Shown in pieces: positions 39,191-46,800 of a stretch of DNA of 64,000 nt. The notes under the pieces were generated by a model. The model was given only the letters and a program-made list of their open reading frames with translations, ran no database searches and was not told the origin of the DNA. How positions within the stretch are numbered: position 1 is the first letter of the stretch; each line of letters starts with the position of its first letter. Origin of the DNA: Paenalicyclobacillus macrosporangiidus (GTDB lineage: Bacteria > Bacillota > Bacilli > Alicyclobacillales > Alicyclobacillaceae); NCBI RefSeq assembly GCF_900116805.1, contig NZ_FPBV01000015.1, positions 1 to 64,000 of the forward strand, written 5' to 3'. Made by a program: the position numbers and the translations under genes.

Positions 39191-40339
39191 TCAGCTCGTT
39201 GATTCAGACCAGTTGATAACCCGGAATTCAATGGGTGCGTAGTTCCCGCGCATACTCCTCCACTTTTCAAGAGTCTGTTTTTCCTCTTCGCTGACCACGA
39301 ATACGACCCGTCGTACGACGCCACGAGCCGCGTTCGCCGGCATGGTGATGAGAGACGCCATGTGACCCAAAGTGGTGCCGTACGTGGTGTCCACGTGCAG
39401 CGTTGTGCTGTCGTTGAACATCACCCATCGAAAAGGAATCTGGTGGTGGTGCAGCTCCTGTACGTTCCACCCTTTCGCTTGGAGGCGCTGAAACATGGGC
39501 TGCATCACCGCTGTGTTGTCTCCGTGGAGCGCGGCGTTCATCCATGTCGGGTGGTCCAGGCTGTATTCGTAGGGCAGGATCATGAGGTTCTGGTACGCCC
39601 CGTACAGGGTCTGCATGGCCATCGGGAAAAACCGTTCGTAGCTGTCGAGCCCAAGGAACAACACCGGTTCAAAGTGATCGAGCAGCTTTTCAGGGAAGGC
39701 TCTGCGCACGTAGTTGGCGTATCCTCGCGCCGACTTGAGATACAGACCGACGCAGAGATCCTTTCCGCTGCACCGACGGATGAATCCGGACGCAGCCGGC
39801 CTGTGCCGCCAAGCCCCTTTGAGTTCCCTCGCTTGGGATGTGTCAGCATCCTGTGCGGGTTCCCAGGCTCGATGTCGGCCCAGCCAATACAAGACACTCT
39901 CCCATTGGAGATCCGTTCCGCCGACCCGATGTGCGGCTGCCATTACGTCCGCCATTTGAAGTGCCCTCAGTAAGTTGTTTGGTGCCATGTGGTTGGGTCT
40001 ATCCGCGTAGCCCCATCCGTTCACACCGAGGACTTCTTCTATCTCGGCTACCCCATGGGGATTGAGGTGCAGCACATCAACATGGTGAGTTTCTCTCCAA
40101 CGGCCTCCTCGGTACAGGCGTATGCCGGAATGATGGCGCCGCCCCGTGTATCCCGTGCGATCCAGAATGCGCGTGACTGTATTCAAGCTGCCCACACCGG
40201 TCAAGTCCCGCAACTGATCCACCGTCAGCCTCTGGTGCATGTATAAAGCTCGCATCATCTCCTGAGCCTTCGCCAGTGTTTGCGGTCGCATGGCGGCCGG
40301 CCTCAATTGCAACGTTCGTGCCGTCACGTCTCTTCTCAT
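39191..40339 (-). CDS. Replication-relaxation-like winged-helix protein
   Basis: A 382-residue protein. Residues about 25-100 (ALYMHQRLTVDQLRDLTGV, TVTRILDRTGYTGRRHHSGI, HHVDVLHLNPHGVAEIEEVLG) give the winged-helix pattern of replication-relaxation-like proteins of Gram-positive plasmids and conjugative elements, with the 'LTxxG' turn here as LNPHG. The remaining part is unfamiliar. Such proteins are encoded next to mobilisation or replication genes and probably bind the origin. Start ATG 40339 has GGAGG too close, so GTG 40327 is likelier. A hairpin precedes it (40369-40403). Confidence 0.55.
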   Translation of the reverse strand: MRRDVTARTLQLRPAAMRPQTLAKAQEMMRALYMHQRLTVDQLRDLTGVGSLNTVTRILDRTGYTGRRHHSGIRLYRGGRWRETHHVDVLHLNPHGVAEIEEVLGVNGWGYADRPNHMAPNNLLRALQMADVMAAAHRVGGTDLQWESVLYWLGRHRAWEPAQDADTSQARELKGAWRHRPAASGFIRRCSGKDLCVGLYLKSARGYANYVRRAFPEKLLDHFEPVLFLGLDSYERFFPMAMQTLYGAYQNLMILPYEYSLDHPTWMNAALHGDNTAVMQPMFQRLQAKGWNVQELHHHQIPFRWVMFNDSTTLHVDTTYGTTLGHMASLITMPANAARGVVRRVVFVVSEEEKQTLEKWRSMRGNYAPIEFRVINWSESTS

Positions 40340-40368
40340 CCTCCTGTTTCAATGTGCCTCCTACGGTT

Positions 40369-40403
40369 GTAGCGGGGTCCAACAAATTGTTGCACCCCGC
40401 TAC
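40369..40403 (-). other. Leader hairpin upstream of the replication-relaxation-like gene
   Basis: GTAGCGGGGT and ACCCCGCTAC form a perfect 10-bp stem, with an inner CAACAAATTGTTG palindrome. Located between the 40566 gene and the start at 40327/40339. No T-run, so leader or protein-binding element. Confidence 0.5.
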
Positions 40404-40565
40404 CTCGGGCTTCTGTTTTGGAGAGTTCAAGCCAATAGTAGATGGGGTTTTCGCTGTCATTACGCGGATTATCCCTGTATTTTTGCCATCGAAATTTCAT
40501 GGAAAGTTACCACCATGTGGACTCTCCATATTTTTTATGGCCCATAAACCATGTTCCGTTGGAGT

Positions 40566-41405
40566 TCATGGCAACGTCTCATCTCGTTCAACACCATCCA
40601 TCGCTCGGACTGTGATGGACACACGCGGGGCTTCCTGACGCATGTGATAGTGCAGCATAAATATAATGTGTTCTGCATCATCATCCACCAGGAAACGCCG
40701 GTTCACCAAAGCGTCGAGGATGGGGCGAATCCAAAAATGATCCGGGTCGAGAGGTTCAGGGTGCTCCACAAAAATGTCCACCCGAACAGCCACCCGCCAA
40801 AACGGGGACTTCATGTGCGCAGGTCTCTCACGCTCCAGTGAGCGTATCAGGGAACCCCACGCGTCTCGCACGGTATTCAAACTTTGCAGGCCGGAAATCC
40901 TTTTGCTCCGAACGAGGAACCAATCACTCATGCTGACCATGGAATAAGGCATGTGAATGGTGAACCCGTTTTCCAGCCAGTCCACCGTGATTCCGAAATC
41001 CAGAGGTGTCTTTGCGTTTTCCTCAATCCCTCGGACGATGGAAGTCGCGATTATTCGGTTCAGGGCGTCCCTCAAACCACGCAATCGGAATGCCAAGTTG
41101 TCGACGAGAACATCAGGGAACCCCGCTTTGGAGGCGTCTCCAGAACTCTTTGTCTCGGATTCCATCAGTTTGGCCGACATGTTCAGAAGTCTTTTAGTCT
41201 GCTCGGGATCAAAAGCACGTCGCTCTCGGATCCAGTCTCTCAGTTGCTCTATCGCATCCTGCACTTCATTCAGTTGTTCATTAACCAATCGGACATTCTC
41301 AGGCCCTCGTGACACGTCCTTATCACCCCTGAACGACGCTCTTCCAACGTTTGAGCCAGGCGCGTCTGACACTGTCGAACTTTGTCGGACATCTTGGTCA
41401 GACAT
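40566..41405 (-). CDS. Orphan protein with a RusA-like C-terminal pattern
   Basis: A 279-residue protein. The N-terminal ~100 residues form helices (LVNEQLNEVQDAIEQLRDWI). The C-terminal part (VAVRVDIFVEHPEPLDPDHFWIRPILDALVNRRFLVDDDAEHI) has the order of RusA-type resolvases: strand, 'D.D......i.DaL....l..DD', but the first Asp pair reads DPDHF rather than DxDN, so activity is uncertain. It precedes the ParR/ParM pair on the same strand. Confidence 0.45.
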   Translation of the reverse strand: MSDQDVRQSSTVSDAPGSNVGRASFRGDKDVSRGPENVRLVNEQLNEVQDAIEQLRDWIRERRAFDPEQTKRLLNMSAKLMESETKSSGDASKAGFPDVLVDNLAFRLRGLRDALNRIIATSIVRGIEENAKTPLDFGITVDWLENGFTIHMPYSMVSMSDWFLVRSKRISGLQSLNTVRDAWGSLIRSLERERPAHMKSPFWRVAVRVDIFVEHPEPLDPDHFWIRPILDALVNRRFLVDDDAEHIIFMLHYHMRQEAPRVSITVRAMDGVERDETLP

Positions 41406-41433
41406 TGTCGGACGTTGTCAGACATTGCTGGGC

Positions 41434-41805
41434 TCATGGATCATCAAACATTTCAAACACGTTACCCCAGACTTCCTCCTCGTTGCTCTCGGGACTCTGA
41501 CGTGGCATAGCGATCTCCGTAGGAGCCGGCTGAATCTGGTGAATCGGAGTTGACGATTCGGTCGCAGTCACAGCACTCCCCACGCTTGGGGCCGCTTGGA
41601 CCATGGGCTTCACAATCAAAGACCGATTCCAATGACAGTCGGCCCCTTGCAGGTCCCTGTACAGACGTTCCAACGCCACCAACACAATCCGCTGAAACCC
41701 GTATCCTTGGTACTGCCGGTTCAGCCAGCTCAAGAAATCAGGATCTATGTCTGCCGGAATTCGAACCGCGAACCGGCTCTGATACGTCAGCTCACGCTTG
41801 TGCAT
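41434..41805 (-). CDS. ParR/StbB-like DNA-binding partner of the plasmid actin
   Basis: A 123-residue protein whose start overlaps the actin gene by 14 bases. Residues about 10-55 (RFAVRIPADIDPDFLSWLNRQYQG, QRIVLVALERLYRDL) give a ribbon-helix-helix. The acidic C-terminal tail (ESNEEEVWGNVFEMFDDP) is of the kind that binds the actin filament in ParR proteins. ParR binds a centromere repeated near the operon and is pushed apart by ParM filaments. Confidence 0.68.
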   Translation of the reverse strand: MHKRELTYQSRFAVRIPADIDPDFLSWLNRQYQGYGFQRIVLVALERLYRDLQGADCHWNRSLIVKPMVQAAPSVGSAVTATESSTPIHQIQPAPTEIAMPRQSPESNEEEVWGNVFEMFDDP

Positions 41806-42919
41806 GCTGCATCAACTCGGGGAACTCTCTCTTCATGGCTTGCTCGGCGATCAGGTACATCCCCTCCGCGTTGAGCCAACGGGATTCGCTTAGGTCATTA
41901 AGGAAGTTCAGCATCACGTGATCCCGTTGTGCCTTCTGTTGCAGATAGGAATGGAACAGAGCGGCCCCGCCGCCGATGACCCAGAACTGCTCGATGTTCG
42001 GCACGCGCTGCCATTTCTCGCGGATCAAGGCATAGAGGCTGTGCGCCGCTGCCGCCAGGTGTTCCTCGATCAATGGACGCAGACTGTACGTGCGACCCAT
42101 GAGTGATACCGTGTCTCGTCCTTGTTCCAGGAAGCGTTCCAGCTCCATGCGTCCACCCACAAACGCCGTCGGAACCTGGGTGAACTCTCGAATCCGCAGT
42201 AACAATTCATCCATCACGCTCGCGGTACCGAACTGGGCTCCGCTGGACAGCGCGGGGTCAATATTCACCCCACGGAAGACAGGAAACTCAGTGCTTAACT
42301 CGCCAACTTCCGCCAACCCAATCAGAGGCTTGGTCGATAGCGTGGTCGCAATGCTGGGGATGTTTCGCATCAACCACACATACGCCGTGTGGCCCTCGAG
42401 GTGCACCCTCGGATAAACGCGCAGGTGCACGGATACACCGGCCCACGGCGATGGATCCTGAAACGTCACCCAATGCTCCCCACGCAACTTGTCCTCAAAT
42501 CGCCGGCGAGACCCCTTCTGAAAGGACTCCACCAGACTGGCCCCCGAGACGGCGTACAAATCAGCCTCCAACTCCCGTCGTGGCGAACCATTTGCCTCTA
42601 CTTCATGCTGTACAACCGCCGCAGCCAGGCCCACGAGGTACACAATCGCAGATTGTTGGCTGAGTGTCTTGTGATCCGTTGGCAGCATGTACCGGGCCAT
42701 TGTGCCCTGTGTAGCAGCCAATCGGCCGACGTACCAGTGCCTTGCATCCCCTACAAGCGAGGAATCCACGATCACATTGAGAGCATCCAGTGGATCTGCA
42801 ATCTCTCCGTACTCAGGCTGCATGCCACCAATCGCTATGACGTTGGGGATCATCAGCCTCGTACTACCAAAACGTACCTTGACGGCTCCGTTGCCCAGAT
42901 CAATTCCGATTGGTTTCAT
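41792..42919 (-). CDS. ParM/Alp-type plasmid actin
   Basis: About 375 residues from ATG 42919 (AAAGGAG 9 bases upstream). The actin-fold ATPase is shown by phosphate-1 motif GIDLGNGAVKV (residues 5-15), a connect-1-like region, and the adenosine motif FWVIGGGAALF (about 316-326). ParM proteins form dynamic filaments that push plasmid copies to the cell poles. ParR-like gene follows directly. The element therefore has this type II partition system in addition to parA. Confidence 0.85.
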   Translation of the reverse strand: MKPIGIDLGNGAVKVRFGSTRLMIPNVIAIGGMQPEYGEIADPLDALNVIVDSSLVGDARHWYVGRLAATQGTMARYMLPTDHKTLSQQSAIVYLVGLAAAVVQHEVEANGSPRRELEADLYAVSGASLVESFQKGSRRRFEDKLRGEHWVTFQDPSPWAGVSVHLRVYPRVHLEGHTAYVWLMRNIPSIATTLSTKPLIGLAEVGELSTEFPVFRGVNIDPALSSGAQFGTASVMDELLLRIREFTQVPTAFVGGRMELERFLEQGRDTVSLMGRTYSLRPLIEEHLAAAAHSLYALIREKWQRVPNIEQFWVIGGGAALFHSYLQQKAQRDHVMLNFLNDLSESRWLNAEGMYLIAEQAMKREFPELMQHAQA

Positions 42920-42988
42920 CTTCATGTGCTCCTTTCTCTTCGGCCGAAGTACCTTATAACGCAACACGGACGGCTATCCGCCTGACGA

Positions 42989-43084
42989 TCAATTGCTGGT
43001 AAAGCCTAAAAAGAATCCGACCGCAAAGGCCACCGCCCCGACAATAAGCAACGAAACGAGGCTGCCCAGTAACTGACGTCCCAT
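42989..43084 (-). CDS. 31-residue single-helix membrane peptide
   Basis: Starts at ATG 43084 with GGGGAG 9 bases upstream: a basic first turn (MGRQLLG) and a hydrophobic helix (VSLLIVGAVAFAVGFFLGF). It lies between the EAL and actin genes, 15 bases from the former. Could be a leader peptide or small membrane regulator. Confidence 0.5.
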   Translation of the reverse strand: MGRQLLGSLVSLLIVGAVAFAVGFFLGFTSN

Positions 43085-43099
43085 GGTGAAGCACTCCCC

Positions 43100-43756
43100 T
43101 CATAAAACTCCCAGTCGTACCGGACTTGCCTCTCGTCTGAGGTTATCTGCCGGCATCGGTCGACCGAGATAAAACCCCTGTACGTAACGCACGGGTAAGC
43201 GCCGAACAAATTCAAGATCCTCAGCAGTCTCAACGCCTTCAGCCAGCAAACAAAAATCAGGTCGTTTCACGGTCTGAGTAAGTGCCTTTACTTCTCCACA
43301 CTGAGTCCAGAATTGACGATCGAGTTTAACAAACTGCGGGCGTATCCAACTCAGGGCCTCCACATTACTATGGCCAGTCCCAAAGTCATCCAGCGCCAGA
43401 CGAACACCTTGGGCTTTCAATGGACTGATATCAAGACCCACTAAAACGTCTCGCTCGGTCAACTCAATCACAACCCGCTCCGGTGGCAACGCAAGTGGCC
43501 ACGGCTCCCATGTACTCGGATCGGTAACGGTCACTGGCTCCGCATTTAGAAACAGCAGTTGGTCTCGTTCCAACCATGTGGCCGCTTGGACAGAAGCCTG
43601 GAACATGATCCAGCGGTCCAGAGCCACGATTCGTTTCTCTCGACGGGCCGTCTCGATTGCCTCTAACGGTGAGCCATGTGCTGGACGCAACAGGGCTTCA
43701 TATCCGAAGATGCAACCATTGTGTAGATCGAAAATGGGTTGATAGACAATGTCCAA
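43100..43756 (-). CDS. EAL-domain cyclic-di-GMP phosphodiesterase
   Basis: A 218-residue stand-alone EAL domain. Conserved segments include the EAL-type GYEALLRP (residues about 18-25), NAEP, IELTERD (about 97), LDDFGTGHSN (about 120), KLDRQF, LAEGVET (about 170) and QGFYLGRP. The metal and catalytic residues (Glu of EAL, Asp-Asp of DDFG, Lys, Glu of AEGVE) appear intact. It would break down c-di-GMP and favour motility or lower adhesion. Lies between the giant adhesin and the actin operon. Confidence 0.92.
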   Translation of the reverse strand: MDIVYQPIFDLHNGCIFGYEALLRPAHGSPLEAIETARREKRIVALDRWIMFQASVQAATWLERDQLLFLNAEPVTVTDPSTWEPWPLALPPERVVIELTERDVLVGLDISPLKAQGVRLALDDFGTGHSNVEALSWIRPQFVKLDRQFWTQCGEVKALTQTVKRPDFCLLAEGVETAEDLEFVRRLPVRYVQGFYLGRPMPADNLRREASPVRLGVL

Positions 43757-43844
43757 CGGGGCACCCCCTCTGCCTCTTCATTGTCGAGGATGTGAAGAGA
43801 CCAGAGGGCGCAAAAACGGTGCAATTTCAGTAGTGTCGCGGACG

Positions 43845-43872
43845 TAAAAAAGCCCCGCGTTTGAAGCGGGGC
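43845..43872 (-). terminator. Intrinsic terminator of the giant secreted-protein gene
   Basis: On the minus strand GCCCCGC-TTCAAAC-GCGGGGC is followed by TTTTTT, 20 bases past the stop at 43892. Confidence 0.88.
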
Positions 43873-43891
43873 CCCCACGAATATGCAGGTG

Positions 43892-46800
43892 TTACGGCTG
43901 CGAAGGTTGGACGAAATACCACTGAGGTCGATCTGCTGTCACGAGAAAGTCGTTGTTAACGAGGTCATTCTCGCCACAATCGTCATAGGCTTTGATGGTG
44001 ACACTGATGTGTACCCCGTCAGGGAGTTTCGGCATGATGGTCTCTCCCTGCCAGAACTGCGGCAGATTGGACGCCGGGTGCATTTCCACCGTCCATGAGG
44101 TATCGCCCTGCGCGTCTACTGTGCCTACACTGGCTCCGCCGTTGACCGAAAACACCGCCTCCACCTTGGTGGGTTGTGCGTCCGGGAACTTCACCGCAAA
44201 GGCGAATGGTGCTTGCACTCGAAGCGGGATAGGTGCGTACCCGAGCATCTCATTGGTCACAGGTAGGTGCACCTGGTTTCCTGGATACTGCTGCGTCAGT
44301 TGATCTGTCGGGTTGAAAATCCCGTCCACTTCGAGATTAGTGATGGTAAGTGGCACCCTTTTTGTATCGGTCAGTTCACCGTTCGTATAGGTCTCGTAAA
44401 TCTCCGTGCCATCTCCACTTGGATCACAGCTGATCGTGGAGTACGAATCCCCTACCCTGCCTTGTCCGGTATCCGTCACCGTCACTTGATTGCTTGCTGC
44501 CAATACCACGCCTTGTTTGTCTACCAGTAGAGCAATGTACTGAAGCGATGTCCCGGGTACCGGACTGTATGGGACCGAAATGCTTAGGCCGTCCGAGTTC
44601 GGCTTCCATGTCGTGGAGACGGCCTTTTGCCACGTCTGGACAATCCGGATGTCCACTGTAGCAGAACCGCCAAGACTCTGATTCACGAAGTCAGCATCCG
44701 TTTGGACGAAGGTCACCTTGAACTGCGTCTGAGCAGGATATGTGACATTCTCCGGTAAAGCTTGCAGTGTGAAATTGTCGGGTGGCGTGACGTTGTTGAA
44801 CCACGTTACGGACACTGGCGACGATGTAGCAGAGACGTTCTGCGCCGGCGTAGTCACCGTATACGACTGTTGTTGGTAGATCGGCTGACTTGGGTTTTCC
44901 TGCAACACGTATTCCGTCCAGTTCCAGGTGCCGACCGCACCGGAAAACCAGCCGTTTGGAAGCTGCAACACATATCCAGTAGTTGTCCATCCCGACGGGT
45001 TAGACGTGGATAGTATGGTTTGTCCACCGGATGTAACAGTCAAGCTCACTCCGGCAGAATTGTTGCTTGTACTGGCAAATCCGTTATTGTTCATGGCCTC
45101 AATAATGACCTGGTGCCGTCCGGCGGGCAGAGTGATCGTGGCACTGGATGTGTTGGGTATACTGCCCCCGACACCCCCAGAGTTACCACTTTGCATGACC
45201 GGCTGACCGTCCACGTAAACCTGAGCATAGTCATTAACGTAGGGCACAGAAAGCGTGATCGACTGTGTTTGCGACAAGCTAAACGTTGATTGGAAAAAGA
45301 CTGTTCCGTTCGGCTGTGACGTCGAATTTGATACCCAAATTGAACCACCGTAGCTACCGGCTTGCGCTTGTTGAGTGAACACCGATGTCGGGACGTAACT
45401 CGGTGCATTCTGGAATGTCCAGAAGGCAAAGTCGTTTGACACCGTCCGCGTCACTGTTAGAGGTATAAACCCGCTTCCGGGCGTCAAGTTTCCCGGAAAA
45501 GGAGTAACCGTGCCCGACGAAAGAGAATACTCCGAGAGAACTATAGGAGGATTTGACTGATTCCACGGACTATAGTTCGGTGGCACATAGTACCCAATTA
45601 ACCCATTGGAATATGGATCATACGCAATATCTAACATGTCCACCGGCAATGACCATAGTTGACCGGATGGTGTGAACTCTAATGAATTAAAGTTGGAATA
45701 GAAACCTGAAGCCTGAATTCCGTTGACATATAGATTCCCAGATACAGTATCCACAACAGAGGGCGACTGATACTCATACCAAGCCTGATTGGTACTGATA
45801 TCATTGTAAGGGGACGACGGAGATTGTCTTGGATCCCACAATATCCAATAAGGGTTGTATAAATTGACACCGCCCTCAAATAGAACATCCTGATTTGCAG
45901 GGTCATAGATCAACCAACCAATATCCCCGTGACCACCAGCATTGCCAATAGGCGTCCAAGTCTTCGTGGTGAATGAATACACATAGAGATCATTGTCCAC
46001 GGAGTCTCCTTGATGACTAGCGTGAACTGATTCATAAACCAAATTCAAAGGCGGGTAATAAGTGAAACCTGCCATATGACCATCACCAAATGGTGGATGA
46101 TCAACTGGACTGGACCAAAGACCCGTTGATAAATTCAATACCGCAAATTGGCCGCTGGAGTTGTACGCGATAATGCTGTTTGTTAAGGAATTGTATCCAT
46201 TCGGTACCGCGCTCCCAACGGGAGAAGGATAGTCGGTCCAAGCCCCTGTAGCAATCTTATATGATGCAATTCCATCCGATGATTGAACCCAAACAACGCC
46301 GTTATTTGGAATACCGACTGTGTTTGGATACCCCTGGACATATGACGGTGTTGCAATAGGCGTTAGTGTCCCAGTTGAAGTATTGAATACTTCAAGTTGA
46401 CGACTTGTGGAATTGTATCCATAGACAAGCTCAGTGTAAAAAGCGGCCCCACTCAATCCTGGTATTTGCGGATTCCCAGGTTGGACCACCCGGGCGACAT
46501 ACGTATCTGTCTCCACCTGATTCTTGGTTTGCAATGCGTTAAGCACAGTCTGCCCTGGCTGGCCGGTGGCGATGGTCTGCCCCGTCGTCTGATCCACAAT
46601 GTCGATCACATACCCGGAAGGCAGATTCGCTGCTGTAGCCGTCAGCACCGATGTGTTGTTGATTGGCAGCTGCGTGGGATTCGCAGTCAATGTGATCCCA
46701 TACCAATCCACAGAGACCGTGTTGCTGCTGATCAAAGCACCCGACGTACCGGAATTCGACGAGATATAAGCCACAAACGTGTCCGTCCGCGGTATTGACT

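Noticed and set aside
39191-40339. Replication initiator or relaxase
   Set aside because: Only the winged-helix part is recognisable; no HUH, MOB or Rep motifs were seen.
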